Notes: a model not told the origin generated them from the letters alone. A DNA stretch of 64,000 bases from Actinoplanes octamycinicus (GCF_014205225.1 NZ_JACHNB010000001.1:3763501-3827500), one strand, 5' to 3'; shown: positions 1 through 10,236, numbered from the stretch's first letter. Made by a program: numbers and translations.

Positions 1-8
1 CCGGCGGG

Positions 9-332
9 TCAGTCCTTGAGCGGGTCGTGGCCCCAGTTCATCAGGGAGTACCGCCACTTCGTCTCGGTGACGTCGCCCTGCGGGCGCTGGGCGAGGTGGC
101 GGTGCACGTAGCCGACGACCTTGTGCATGTGCTGCTCGTCCGCCTCGGTCAGGGCGGACTTCTTCTTGTCCAGCAAGTGGACGATCTTCCGGCCGGAGTC
201 GTGGCCGACCGACTCGGCGCCGGCCGAGGACTTCTGCCCGACGCCCTGGGACTCCTCGGTGCCGAGCCACTTCTTCAGATCCGCGGCGGACATGTTGACC
301 ACCTCGCGGAACTCCGCGTAGACGTCAGCCAC
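9..332 (-). CDS. DUF3140 family protein
   Basis: This 107-residue acidic/basic soluble protein has the look of the DUF3140 family: an N-terminal 'MADVYAEFREVVNMSAADLKKWL' type helix, a 'HDSGRKIVHLLDKKK' segment and a C-terminal 'YVHRHLAQRP ... KWRYSLMNWGHDP'. These proteins are small, DNA-associated-looking and of unknown biochemical function. The start is a GTG at 332 that overlaps the stop of the upstream DUF2945 gene by 8 bases, so the two are almost certainly translationally coupled. The pairing DUF2945-DUF3140 is common in actinobacteria and suggests a joint role, but nothing in the sequence says which. Confidence 0.8.
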   Translation of the reverse strand: MADVYAEFREVVNMSAADLKKWLGTEESQGVGQKSSAGAESVGHDSGRKIVHLLDKKKSALTEADEQHMHKVVGYVHRHLAQRPQGDVTETKWRYSLMNWGHDPLKD

Positions 333-537
333 GCTTCAGCGCTCCCGGCTTGTGCACCGCGTCCTTGCCGGTCTTGTCGCTGCGGACCCGGTACTGCGGG
401 TCGTCCGGCGACGCGGCGACGGTGCGCCCGGCGGCCTCGGTCCGCTTGGTGAGCTTCTGCTCGACGGTGCCGTGGACGTTCTCGCCGTGGCTGCGCCAGG
501 TCACGTGGTCGCCCTTTTTCAGGTCCTTGTCTGCCAT
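325..537 (-). CDS. DUF2945 (TUDOR-like) small protein
   Basis: The product is 70 residues, very rich in Lys, Arg and Asp. It carries the DUF2945 pattern: 'KGDHVTWRSHGENVHGTVE' near the N terminus and 'PQYRVRSDKTGKDAVHKP' near the C terminus. The family is annotated as a TUDOR-like SH3 fold linked to hypervirulence proteins in some databases; its function is unknown. The ATG at 537 is preferred because upstream in-frame sequence is low-complexity Arg/Pro/Gly and does not look coding. Its stop lies inside the start of the DUF3140 gene (8-base overlap). Confidence 0.8.
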   Translation of the reverse strand: MADKDLKKGDHVTWRSHGENVHGTVEQKLTKRTEAAGRTVAASPDDPQYRVRSDKTGKDAVHKPGALKRG

Positions 538-578
538 GACCAGCAAATACCCCGCCCGGCCGTGATCAACCGGGGGCG

Positions 579-1412
579 TCAGCGGGCCGGCAGGTCGCAG
601 ACGAAGATGGCGGTGCCGGGGAAGAGCCGGCCGCGCAGCGGGCTCCACTGGCCCCAGGTCTCCTCGTGACCCTCCGGCCACTCCGGCTCGATCAGGTCGC
701 GCAGCACGAAGCCGGCCGCCACCAGCTCCCGGATCCGGTCGCCCAGCGTGCGGTGCTGCTCCAGGTACGTCACCCGGCCCTGGTCGTCGCGCTCCACGTA
801 GGGCGAGCGGTCGAAGTAGGAGTTGCGGGCGAGCAGGCCGCTCACGTCGGGCTCGTCCCAGAAGATCCACCGCATCGGGTGTGTGACCGAGAACACCCAA
901 CTGCCGCCCGGGCGGAGGACCCGGGCCACCTCACGCATCGCGGCCGCCGAGTCGGCGACGAACGGGATGGCGCCGAACGCCGTGCACACGATGTCGAACG
1001 ACGCCGCCCGGAAGGGGAGCGCCAGGGCGTCCGACTGGACGAGCGGAACGCGTACCCCAGACCTGGCGGCCGCGGCCCGGGCGTGCCGCAACATGCCCGC
1101 GGACAGGTCCATCGCGATCGCGTTGGCGCCCTGGTGGCGCAGCCAGCGGGCGCCCGCGGCGGCCCCGGCGCCGAGCTCCAGGACGTCCTTGCCGGCGACC
1201 TCGCCGAGCAGCCGGGCGTCCGCCTCGCGCAGCCGCTCCGGGCACCAGACGAAGTCCACGTCGCCGAGGAAGGCGCCGTGCTCGTCCTGATAGTCGTCGG
1301 CGTCGAGATCCCACCAGCTCCGATTGGCCTGGCGGGTCTCGTCCTCGGTCACCCGGGCGTTCCCGATCGTGGGGATCTCTGTCACTCGACAACGGTACGA
1401 CAGGCGTGTCAC
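579..1412 (-). CDS. class I SAM-dependent methyltransferase
   Basis: This 277-residue cytoplasmic protein has the class I methyltransferase Rossmann fold. Motif I is 'DVLELGAGAAAGARWL' (about residues 75-90), the acidic SAM-ribose residue follows in 'AMDLSAGML', and the post-I region 'LVQSDALALPF' and motif 'VARVLRPGGSWVFSV' are present. The substrate is not identifiable; the closest general type is a small-molecule methyltransferase of the UbiE/DUF2431-like group. Two GTG starts are possible: 1412, preceded by AGGAC, and 1385, which would give a product nine residues shorter. It stands alone, divergent from rpsA. Confidence 0.85.
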   Translation of the reverse strand: MTRLSYRCRVTEIPTIGNARVTEDETRQANRSWWDLDADDYQDEHGAFLGDVDFVWCPERLREADARLLGEVAGKDVLELGAGAAAGARWLRHQGANAIAMDLSAGMLRHARAAAARSGVRVPLVQSDALALPFRAASFDIVCTAFGAIPFVADSAAAMREVARVLRPGGSWVFSVTHPMRWIFWDEPDVSGLLARNSYFDRSPYVERDDQGRVTYLEQHRTLGDRIRELVAAGFVLRDLIEPEWPEGHEETWGQWSPLRGRLFPGTAIFVCDLPAR

Positions 1413-1486
1413 GTGTCCTGATTCGGCTCAAAACGGGCATGCTGACGGGTTCTGTCCGAACAATGTGCCGCGGTCCTCAGGAGGGC

Positions 1487-1517
1487 TTGCAACCTGTGGT
1501 AATGCGCACGGTAAGCT
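1487..1517 (+). promoter_or_regulatory. possible rpsA promoter and leader
   Basis: TTGCAA (1487-1492) and TAAGCT (1512-1517) form a sigma-70-like pair, though the 19-base spacer is long. If used, the rpsA mRNA would have a leader of roughly 180 bases. That leader holds a 7-bp hairpin with a TCC loop (1636-1652). S1 autoregulates its own leader in other bacteria; whether this happens here cannot be read from the sequence. Confidence 0.35.
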
Positions 1518-1707
1518 AGTCGATGCGCTCGCGGAACGTGTGCCTCGGCAGGGAGCAGGTTCCACGGTCGCCGGTCTCGGCATGATCGACTGGTAATGAT
1601 CTGACTGCTCCTCGGTTGGTCGTCTCGTTCGTTCGTGCCGCTTCCAGCGGCAGTTCCGTCGAGCGCGGGAGACACCACGAATCCATCCGTTCGGAGCAAC
1701 TGTCCAC

Positions 1708-3210
1708 ATGACGAGCAGCATCGAGGCCACCTCGAGCGCCAACAAGGTCACCGTCGACGACCTCGGCTCTGAGGAAGCTTTCCTCGCGGCCATCGACGAG
1801 ACCATCAAGTACTTCAACGACGGCGACATTGTCGAAGGCACCGTCGTCAAGGTCGATCGGGACGAGGTCCTGCTCGACATCGGCTACAAGACCGAGGGCG
1901 TCATCCCCTCGCGCGAGTTGTCGATCAAGCATGACGTGGACCCCGCGGAAGTGGTGTCGGTCGGTGACCACATCGAAGCCCTCGTCCTCACCAAGGAGGA
2001 CAAGGAAGGTCGCCTGATCCTCTCGAAGAAGCGCGCTCAGTACGAGCGGGCTTGGGGCACCATCGAGAAGATCAAGGAAGACGACGGCGTCGTCCGTGGC
2101 TCGGTCATCGAGGTCGTCAAGGGTGGTCTCATCCTGGACATCGGCCTCCGCGGCTTCCTCCCGGCCTCCCTGGTCGAGATGCGCCGCGTCCGCGACCTGC
2201 AGCCGTACGTCGGGCGCGAGCTCGAGGCGAAGATCATCGAGCTGGACAAGAACCGCAACAACGTGGTTCTGTCCCGCCGCGCCTGGCTCGAGCAGACGCA
2301 GTCCGAGGTTCGCACCGAGTTCCTCAACAAGCTGCAGAAGGGCCAGGTCCGCAAGGGCGTCGTGTCCTCGATCGTCAACTTCGGCGCCTTCGTCGACCTG
2401 GGCGGCGTGGACGGCCTGGTGCACGTCTCCGAGCTCTCCTGGAAGCACATCGACCACCCCTCCGAGGTCGTCGAGGTCGGCCAGGAGGTCGAGGTCGAGG
2501 TGCTGGACGTCGACCTGGACCGCGAGCGCGTCTCGCTGTCGCTGAAGGCGACCCAGGAGGACCCGTGGCGTCAGTTCGCCCGGACCCACGCGATCAACCA
2601 GATCGTCCCGGGTAAGGTCACCAAGCTGGTTCCGTTCGGCGCCTTCGTCCGCGTGGACGACGGCATCGAGGGTCTGGTGCACATCTCCGAGCTGGCCGAG
2701 CGGCACGTCGAGCTGCCCGAGCAGGTCGTCCAGGTGGGCTCCGACGTCCTGGTCAAGGTCATCGACATCGACCTGGAGCGTCGCCGGATCTCGCTGTCGC
2801 TCAAGCAGGCCAACGAGGGCTTCGTCGAGGGCGAGGAGCACTTCGACCCGACCCTCTACGGCATGGCCGCGACGTACGACGCCGAGGGCAACTACATCTA
2901 CCCGGAGGGCTTCGACCCGGAGACGGGCGAGTGGCTCGAGGGCTTCGAGAAGCAGCGCGAGACGTGGGAGAAGCAGTACGCCGACGCCCGCGAGCGCTGG
3001 GAGGCCCACACCAAGCAGGTGCAGGCGTCCCGCGACGCCGACGCCGAGGCCGCGCTCAACCCGGCTCCGGCCGGCGGCGTGACCACCTCGTCGTCGACCT
3101 CGTCGAGCTCGTCCGCCCCGGCGCGGTCGGCCGAGGAGCCCGCGGGCACCCTGGCCACCGACGAGGCTCTCGCCGCCCTGCGCGAGAAGCTGGCCGGCGG
3201 CAAGAGCTGA
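1708..3210 (+). CDS. rpsA: 30S ribosomal protein S1
   Basis: S1 binds mRNA on the 30S subunit and helps start translation. The 500-residue product has four S1 (OB-fold) repeats, about residues 37-105, 125-190, 210-280 and 295-365. The last two are the most canonical, with 'VVSSIVNFGAFVDLGGVDGLVH' and 'KVTKLVPFGAFVRVDDGIEGLVHISEL'. This is the four-domain actinobacterial form rather than the six-domain proteobacterial one. A long acidic, Ser-rich C-terminal tail (from about 390) replaces the missing domains. The ATG has a GGAG about 12 bases upstream. The gene is monocistronic and ends at a strong hairpin. Confidence 0.97.
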   Translation: MTSSIEATSSANKVTVDDLGSEEAFLAAIDETIKYFNDGDIVEGTVVKVDRDEVLLDIGYKTEGVIPSRELSIKHDVDPAEVVSVGDHIEALVLTKEDKEGRLILSKKRAQYERAWGTIEKIKEDDGVVRGSVIEVVKGGLILDIGLRGFLPASLVEMRRVRDLQPYVGRELEAKIIELDKNRNNVVLSRRAWLEQTQSEVRTEFLNKLQKGQVRKGVVSSIVNFGAFVDLGGVDGLVHVSELSWKHIDHPSEVVEVGQEVEVEVLDVDLDRERVSLSLKATQEDPWRQFARTHAINQIVPGKVTKLVPFGAFVRVDDGIEGLVHISELAERHVELPEQVVQVGSDVLVKVIDIDLERRRISLSLKQANEGFVEGEEHFDPTLYGMAATYDAEGNYIYPEGFDPETGEWLEGFEKQRETWEKQYADARERWEAHTKQVQASRDADAEAALNPAPAGGVTTSSSTSSSSSAPARSAEEPAGTLATDEALAALREKLAGGKS

Positions 3211-3239
3211 CCTGCCCGGTTGCTCCGGTAAGAAACTGA

Positions 3240-3275
3240 GAAAGACCGTCCCGGCTCCGGCCGGGGCGGTCTTTC
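3240..3275 (+). terminator. rpsA terminator
   Basis: A 16-bp stem (GAAAGACCGTCCCGGC pairing with GCCGGGGCGGTCTTTC, one G-T wobble) with a TCCG loop follows the rpsA stop by about 30 bases. Confidence 0.85.
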
Positions 3276-3332
3276 CGCATATCCGGCCGATGCCGGTCGC
3301 CAAGTTCGTGGCTCGGCCGGGATACTGCTCGC

Positions 3333-4517
3333 ATGCTGAAGGTGGGTCTCACGGGTGGCATCGGCGCCGGCAAGAGTGCGGTCGCCACACGGCTCGCGCT
3401 GCTCGGCGCGGTGATCGTCGACGCCGACAAGCTGGCCCGCGAGGTGGTCGAGCCGGGCACCGAGGGGCTCGCCGAGATCGTCGCCACGTTCGGCGCCGGC
3501 GTGCTCGGCCCGGACGGCGCGCTGGACCGCCCGGCGCTGGGCGCCGAGGTCTTCGGTGACGAGGCCGCCCGCCGCCGGCTGGAGCAGATCATCCATCCCC
3601 GGGTGCGGGCCCGCACCGCCGAGCTGATCCGCGCGGCACCGGCCGACGCGATCGTGGTGAACGACGTTCCGTTGCTGGTCGAGACCGGGCTCGCTCCGAC
3701 GTACCACCTGGTGATCGTCGTCGCGGCGGACCGTGAGCTGCGGATCGAGCGGCTGACCCGCGATCGTGGCATGTCGGCGGCGGAGGCCGCGGCCCGGATC
3801 GGCGCGCAGGCCGACGACGCGACCCGGCGGGCCGCGGCCGACGTGGTGCTGCGCAACGAGGCGGATCTGGCCTCGCTGCACGCCCGGGTGGACGAGCTGT
3901 GGCGTGACCGGTTGGTGGACTTCGAGCGGAATGTGCGGCTGGGCCGCGCCGCCCGCAAACCGCCCGAGCTGAGCGTGCTGCCGCCCGATCCGGCCTGGCC
4001 GCAGGCGGCCGACCGGCTGATCGCCCGGATCCGGCAGCACGCCGGCCCGGTGGAGGTGCATCACATCGGGTCGACCGCGGTGCCCGGCCTGCCGGCCAAG
4101 GACATCATCGATCTCATGCTGTCGGTACGCACGCTGGACCAGGCCGACGCGCTCGCCGACGGTCTCGCCGCGGCCGGGTTCCCGCGCCGGTCGGGCGAGT
4201 GGGCGGACAACGCCCGCGGGCTGCCCGGCGAGACGTGGCCGAAGCGGGTGCACGGCTCGGCCGACCCGGGCCGGCCGGTGATCCTGCACGTCCGGGTGGC
4301 CGGGTCGCCGGGCTGGCGGTTCGCCCTGCTGATGCGCGATCACTTGCGCGCGGTGCCGGCCGCGCGGGACGCCTACGCGGCGGCCAAGGCCGAGCTGGCG
4401 CTGCGGTTCGCCGACCGGGCCGGGTATGCCGAGGCCAAGGAGCCGTGGTTCGACGAGGAGGCGCGGGCCGCGGACGACTGGGCCGAGGCCACCGGGTGGC
4501 AGCCGCCGGCGTCCTGA
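3333..4517 (+). CDS. coaE: dephospho-CoA kinase fused to GrpB/UPF0157 domain
   Basis: CoaE phosphorylates the ribose 3'-OH of dephospho-CoA, the last step of coenzyme A synthesis. The P-loop GGIGAGKS is at residues 8-15 and 'DADKLAREVV' is the substrate-binding DxD-type motif. The kinase ends near residue 200. The remaining ~190 residues form a GrpB/UPF0157 domain of the nucleotidyltransferase superfamily ('VEVHHIGSTAVPGLPAKDIIDLM' contains the GSTAVPG signature). This two-domain form is known from mycobacteria and other actinobacteria. At 394 residues it is about twice the length of a single-domain CoaE. The GATACT at 3321-3326 sits just upstream of the ATG, so the transcript may be leaderless. 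Confidence 0.93.
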   Translation: MLKVGLTGGIGAGKSAVATRLALLGAVIVDADKLAREVVEPGTEGLAEIVATFGAGVLGPDGALDRPALGAEVFGDEAARRRLEQIIHPRVRARTAELIRAAPADAIVVNDVPLLVETGLAPTYHLVIVVAADRELRIERLTRDRGMSAAEAAARIGAQADDATRRAAADVVLRNEADLASLHARVDELWRDRLVDFERNVRLGRAARKPPELSVLPPDPAWPQAADRLIARIRQHAGPVEVHHIGSTAVPGLPAKDIIDLMLSVRTLDQADALADGLAAAGFPRRSGEWADNARGLPGETWPKRVHGSADPGRPVILHVRVAGSPGWRFALLMRDHLRAVPAARDAYAAAKAELALRFADRAGYAEAKEPWFDEEARAADDWAEATGWQPPAS

Positions 4518-4766
4518 GCACGGCGCCGGTCGTGGAGCGGCGCTCGCGGCGACCGGCCCGCTTCCCGCGCGACCCCCGCGGGTGCGCTCGCCGGGTGCCG
4601 GGGCGCATCGACCGCGGTGCGGCACGGCTGGATCGTTGGATGATCCCGACCGCCCACGTCGGCCGCCGCGAGCGGCCTACCCCGCCAGGGTAGGCGGGGC
4701 TGGAAAGACCCGACAATGCCGCACGGCGGGGCCGATTGTGCACCATCGGCACGGCTGTCCCGGAAC
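4518..4766. other. intergenic region between coaE and uvrB
   Basis: No gene is seen. The region is GC-rich and holds one clear hairpin at 4675-4695 (stem GCCTACCC/GGGTAGGC, 5-base loop), which may terminate coaE transcription although no T-run follows. Confidence 0.5.
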
Positions 4767-4789
4767 TTGTCATACCCCCGACGTACGGT
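4767..4789 (+). promoter_or_regulatory. DNA-damage promoter of uvrB (PafBC-type)
   Basis: TTGTCA (4767-4772), 11 bases, then TACGGT (4784-4789). This fits the RecA-independent damage promoter consensus TTGTCRgtg-N8-TAnnnT described for PafBC-controlled genes in mycobacteria. The -10 ends 7 bases before the ATG at 4797, so the mRNA should be leaderless. The same element precedes uvrA, uvrC and the AlkD-like gene in this window. Confidence 0.75.
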
Positions 4790-4796
4790 GGTGGGC

Positions 4797-6899
<2,103 letters not shown>

Positions 6900-6910
6900 G
6901 CCGGTCGGCT

Positions 6911-6947
6911 CGGCCCGCGGGTGGGGATCGCTCTCGCCCGCGGGCCG
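6911..6947 (+). terminator. uvrB terminator
   Basis: A perfect 11-bp stem (CGGCCCGCGGG/CCCGCGGGCCG) with a 15-base loop starts 12 bases after the uvrB stop. No T-run follows, as is common in high-GC actinobacteria. Confidence 0.65.
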
Positions 6948-6949
6948 GT

Positions 6950-7206
6950 CTGTCTGCCGGCGTCGGGTTGCCTACCGCCGAGGGTCGGTCTGCCCGCTCT
7001 TGTCGGTCTGCCGGCGCGGGTGTGCCTGCCCCGCTCGGGTCGGCCTGGCCGCTCGGGTCGGTCTGTCGGCGCGGGTGTGCCTGCCTCGCTCGGGTCTGCC
7101 TGCCTCGCTCGGGTCTGCCTGCCTCGCTCGGGTCTGCCTGCCCCGCTCGGGTCGATCTGCCCACTCCGGTCTGCCTGCCCCGCTCGGGTCCGCCTGCCCG
7201 CTCGGA
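6950..7206. repeat. 19-bp degenerate tandem repeat
   Basis: The 300-base gap between uvrB and the MBL gene is filled by a pyrimidine-rich repeat. From about 7078 to 7200 it is regular, with a 19-bp unit of the form TGCCTGCCTCGCTCGGGTC repeated about six times with few changes; from 6950 it is more degenerate. The open frames across it translate to low-complexity Leu/Pro/Arg/Ser peptide and are judged non-coding. Confidence 0.8.
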
Positions 7207-7208
7207 TC

Positions 7209-7925
7209 TCAGCGGGGCTCCTCGCCGAAGGGTGTGCCGTGGAAATGGCCGCCGGCCAGGATGGTCCGGCCGTCGCGGTAGTGGGCGAGCACGTCGGCGC
7301 GTTGATGGCGGGCCCGGTCCGGGTCGACGTCCGAGCGGAAACGCCAGTGCGGCTCGGTGAACTGGGCGCGGGTGTGCAGCAGGTCCCCGAGGATCAGGAC
7401 CCGTTCCTCGGTGGCCGGGTCGGTGATCAGCAGGCAGGTGTGCCCGGGGGTGTGTCCCGGCGTCGGCACCGCCCGGACCCCGGCGGGCAGCTCGTCCAGG
7501 TGACCGAGCCGCTGGGCGAGCGCGGGCAGCACCCGGTCCGGGTCCGGGCCGACGCCGCCCGGGTGCGCGGACCAGTACTCCCACTCGGTGCGGTCGACCA
7601 GGTAGCGGGCACGGGGAAAGGCGCCGGCCCAGCCGACGTGGTCACGGTGCAGGTGGGTGAGGATGACCAGGTCGACGTCCGCGGGCGTGACGCCCTCGGC
7701 CGCCAGGTTGTCGAGGAGCGCGCCGCCGGGGCCCAGGCCGAGATCGACGAGGATCACCCCGGCCGATGAGTGGATCAGGAACGAGCCGACGTTGGCGACC
7801 GCTTCGCCGGCGTCGTTCAGCAGGTGGGTGTGCGCTGTCCAGTCGGAGTCCGGGAAGAAGTCGCCGGGCTGGCCGCTGATCGTCCTGTCCGGAACGAAAG
7901 AGATGGTCGTCTGTCCGAGCCGCAT
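7209..7925 (-). CDS. MBL-fold metallohydrolase
   Basis: The 238-residue product has the metallo-beta-lactamase fold with the metal-binding motif '[10 protein letters not shown]' (HxHxDH), a second histidine in '[10 protein letters not shown]', the bridging Asp in 'LILGDLLH' and a final His in 'GGHFHGT'. The overall layout resembles AHL-lactonase-like and related soluble hydrolases, but the substrate cannot be told. ATG 7925 is chosen over the longer frame because it has GGTGG 5 bases upstream. It is divergent from an HxlR-type regulator, and a perfect 16-bp palindrome lies 40 bases upstream of the start, so it is probably that regulator's target. Confidence 0.88.
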   Translation of the reverse strand: MRLGQTTISFVPDRTISGQPGDFFPDSDWTAHTHLLNDAGEAVANVGSFLIHSSAGVILVDLGLGPGGALLDNLAAEGVTPADVDLVILTHLHRDHVGWAGAFPRARYLVDRTEWEYWSAHPGGVGPDPDRVLPALAQRLGHLDELPAGVRAVPTPGHTPGHTCLLITDPATEERVLILGDLLHTRAQFTEPHWRFRSDVDPDRARHQRADVLAHYRDGRTILAGGHFHGTPFGEEPR

Positions 7926-7964
7926 GTCACCACCGTTGTCGGTCCGTGGTGTGAGCGGCAAGAA

Positions 7965-7980
7965 CGCACTTGCAAGTGCG
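7965..7980. promoter_or_regulatory. palindromic operator, copy 1
   Basis: The perfect 16-bp palindrome CGCACTTGCAAGTGCG lies 40 bases upstream of the MBL hydrolase start. An identical copy lies at 8118-8133, 153 bp away, before the HxlR gene. The flanks also match (GGCAAGAA here, GGCGAGAG at copy 2). HxlR-family operators are often ACTT/AAGT palindromes, so this is probably its binding site. Confidence 0.7.
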
Positions 7981-8117
7981 GGCCGGCGGCGGCGGGTGTG
8001 CGGGGGAGTGCGGGCGCTGGTGTGCCCGGCACGAGCCGCGCGCGGTGGTGGCGTGTCCGCTGGTCAGTGCCGGGCTGAGGCGAGCGCGCGGTTGTGGGCG
8101 TGTGGGCTTGGCGAGAG

Positions 8118-8133
8118 CGCACTTGCAAGTGCG
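8118..8133. promoter_or_regulatory. palindromic operator, copy 2
   Basis: Identical to copy 1. It ends 27 bases upstream of the HxlR start. The TTGCAA inside it could be the -35 of the HxlR promoter with TAGCGT (8149-8154) as the -10, though the 20-base spacer is long. Binding here would repress the regulator's own gene. Confidence 0.7.
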
Positions 8134-8160
8134 TGGGGGCGGTCGCGCTAGCGTGGCGGG

Positions 8161-8553
8161 ATGGCGAGGAGACCGCGTCCTGGCACGCTGCTTCCGGTCG
8201 GGGCCGGCCGGAACTGCCCGACCACCTGCCCGACCCGGCAGACGCTGGCGCGGCTGGCGGACCGGTGGACGATCGTGCTGGTGGAGGCGCTGGCGGGCGG
8301 GCCGCGGCGGTTCGGTCAGCTACGGGCGGTGGCTGACGGGATCAGCGAGAAGATGCTCACCCAGACGCTGCGCAGCCTGGAGCGGGACGGGTTGGTGGCT
8401 CGGGATGAGCTGCCCGGTTCGCCGCCCGGGGTCGCCTATCGGCTCACCGATCTCGGGAACTCCCTGATGGAGCCGCTGGCCGCGATCCGCGACTGGGGTC
8501 AGCGGCACATGCCCGAGGTGGAAGCGGCCCGCACCGTCTTCGACGGCCGCTGA
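8161..8553 (+). CDS. HxlR-family winged-helix transcriptional regulator
   Basis: The 130-residue protein is a typical HxlR regulator: 'CPTRQTLARLADRWTIVLVEALAGGPRRFGQL' is the first helix pair, 'ISEKMLTQTLRSLERDGLVARDEL' the recognition helix and wing, and 'YRLTDLGNSLMEPL' the dimerisation segment. Two Cys (19 and 23) near the N terminus are where redox- or aldehyde-sensing HxlR proteins carry their reactive cysteine. It is divergent from the MBL hydrolase, and both genes have the same palindrome upstream, so it likely controls both. The effector is unknown. Confidence 0.9.
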   Translation: MARRPRPGTLLPVGAGRNCPTTCPTRQTLARLADRWTIVLVEALAGGPRRFGQLRAVADGISEKMLTQTLRSLERDGLVARDELPGSPPGVAYRLTDLGNSLMEPLAAIRDWGQRHMPEVEAARTVFDGR

Positions 8554-8554
8554 C

Positions 8555-8800
8555 CGGCCCGGACCCGTCGTCGTCGGCGCTGACCCCCTCCCGGCTGTCA
8601 TCAGTGGCTGCTGGGCGGTCCGGATCATTCTTCGTCGGGCGCTGGCCGGTCCGGGCTGTCATCAGTGGCTGCTGGGCGGTCCGGATCATCTTCGTCGGGC
8701 GCGGGCCGGTCCGGGCTGTGGTCGGCGGGCGCTGGCCGGTCCGGGCTGTCGTCGGCGGACGCTGCCGAGGCGGACTGTCTTCGTCGGGCGCTGGCCGCTC
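8555..8800. repeat. 61-bp / 30-bp tandem repeat
   Basis: Two nearly identical 61-bp units (starting at 8593 and 8654) contain 'GGCTGTCATCAGTGGCTGCT' and 'TTCGTCGGGCGC'. They are followed by three ~30-bp derived units ('GGCTGTGGTCGGCGGGCGCT' type). The 450-base stretch 8554-9003 holds no recognisable gene; the remainder (8800-9003) is Gly/Arg-coding low-complexity sequence judged non-coding. Confidence 0.75.
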
Positions 8801-9003
8801 GCCCGGGACCTCGACCTATCTCCGGCTTGGGTCGACCGGGAGGAGATCGGGGCTGGGAGGGCGGCCGGGAGGAAGCCGGATGGCGGGGGCCGGCAGGAGG
8901 GCGGGGCCGGCAGGACGTCGAGGAGTTTGGGCAGCCGGGGACTTGGGCGGCCGGGAGGACGTCTAGGGGCTTGGGGCGGCCGGGGAAGAGGGCGGGCTAT
9001 GGC

Positions 9004-9339
9004 TCAGCCGGCGAAGAAGTCGTGGTCGGGATCCGGCTGGCCGGCCAAGGAGGGCAGGCCGGTGAAGAACTCGGAGACCGGGGGCTGGGCCAGGGTGGCG
9101 GAGATCAGGGCGCGCCACTGGGCGAAGCGTTCGGTGCGGCGGAAATGCTGCTCCTGGGCCTCCATCGAGTCCCATTCGACCAGGAGCAGGAAGCGCGTGG
9201 ACGACTCGACGCGATGCTTCAGTCCCAGCCCGTGGCAGCCGTCGGCGCCCGCGATCAGCGAGCGCCCGAGTCGGTAGGCGGCGACGAAGTCCGCCTCCCG
9301 GCCGGGGAGGACGTCGATAAGCATAACTTCGAGGATCAT
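9004..9339 (-). CDS. antibiotic biosynthesis monooxygenase (ABM) domain protein
   Basis: The 111-residue product is a single ABM (dimeric alpha-beta barrel) domain: 'MILEVMLIDVLPGREADFVAAY' is the first strand-helix, 'GCHGLGLKHRVESSTRFLLLVEWDSMEAQEQHFR' the central strands and 'FAQWRALISATL' the last helix. Members are small cofactor-free monooxygenases, heme-degrading enzymes or simply stress proteins of unknown role; there is no catalytic residue here that decides between them. ATG 9339 is used because the sequence upstream becomes repetitive. It is isolated between two repeat-rich regions. Confidence 0.8.
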   Translation of the reverse strand: MILEVMLIDVLPGREADFVAAYRLGRSLIAGADGCHGLGLKHRVESSTRFLLLVEWDSMEAQEQHFRRTERFAQWRALISATLAQPPVSEFFTGLPSLAGQPDPDHDFFAG

Positions 9340-10024
9340 GCCCGCAAGCGTCCCATACGCACCAGATGGCGACCTTACTAGGCGGCCCGGAATGATCATG
9401 ACCGCTCCTGAACTGCGCGAAAGCGGTGGTGAGAGATCGGCGCCGGTGAGGATCGGCCCGCAGGTGGCAAGCGGCGACACGGGCGTGGCAGCAGCCGAGG
9501 CAGGTGGCGGGCCGGCGAGTGAGCGCGGCGGCGGCCGTGGCAGGTGGCGGGCGGCGAGTGAGCGCGGCAGCGGCCGTGGCAGGCGGGCCGGCGGGCCGGC
9601 GGATAAGGGTGGCGGCGGATAAGGGTGGCGGCGGCAGCGGCCGTGGCGGGGGCCGAGGCGAGCGGCGGGCCCGCGGTGAGCGCGGCGGCGACGGGGAAGT
9701 GGCGGACGGCAGGGCCGCGACGGCCGTGAACAACGGCTGAAACGGGTGAAAGGGCCGGTCGGTCGTTGCAACTCAGGAGTGGATCCGCGGCGTGGAGATC
9801 GTTGACCGGGTGGCGGAGAGGTCTCGGCCAGGCGGTGCCGGAGAGGGAGAAGTGCCTGGTGGGAGCGTTGTGACCGGGACGCGGCCGGGCTCCGGCGAGG
9901 CTGCGGCCGGGCAGCGCGCGGGTTACGTACGGGAAATTGCCTTGCTGGGTGGTTTGGACAGCGAGTCCAGCCACTCTTCGGCTCCCGGTGTGTCGATCGG
10001 GGTGGGGATGCGCAACAATGGTTG
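9340..10024. repeat. repeat-rich intergenic region
   Basis: No gene is recognised in this ~690-base stretch. At 9514-9592 a 39-bp unit beginning GGCGAGTGAGCGCGGC is repeated twice, and at 9600-9631 a 16-bp unit (CGGATAAGGGTGGCGG) is repeated twice. The open frames through it on both strands are Ala/Gly/Arg/Pro low-complexity. The final ~100 bases must contain the promoter for the riboswitch-TerC transcript, but no convincing -35/-10 pair was found. Confidence 0.6.
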
Positions 10025-10145
10025 TGTGGGAGGGGAGTATTCCCCCGCCCCGGTCTCGTCAACACGGAACGTTCGCCTGGGTGACCAGCGGGCGACCCGG
10101 GGCCGGGGGTCGCGACGAAGCTTCGCGGCGGAAGAGACCTCCGAC
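10025..10145 (+). promoter_or_regulatory. yybP-ykoY (manganese) riboswitch
   Basis: The leader of the TerC gene has the yybP-ykoY hallmarks: GGGGAGTA (10032-10039), then TCGTCAACACGG (about 10057-10068), and the 3' conserved GAGACC (10134-10139). The 5' GGAGG (10029-10033) pairs with the 3' CCTCC (10138-10142) to close the basal P1 stem. This class binds Mn2+ and very often sits upstream of TerC/Alx-type genes, which strengthens the call. The middle stems were not fully folded by eye. Confidence 0.75.
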
Positions 10146-10236
10146 AGTCGCACGTCGCTGGGCCCTTCGTGATTGTTCCGGAAAAGGATTTCTCGACGAG
10201 GGCACAGCGGCGACTCGTGTCTGCCGGAGGTTCGCA

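Noticed and set aside
4767..4796. LexA/SOS box at uvrB
   Set aside because: No GAAC-N4-GTTC-like palindrome is present; the element fits the PafBC promoter instead.
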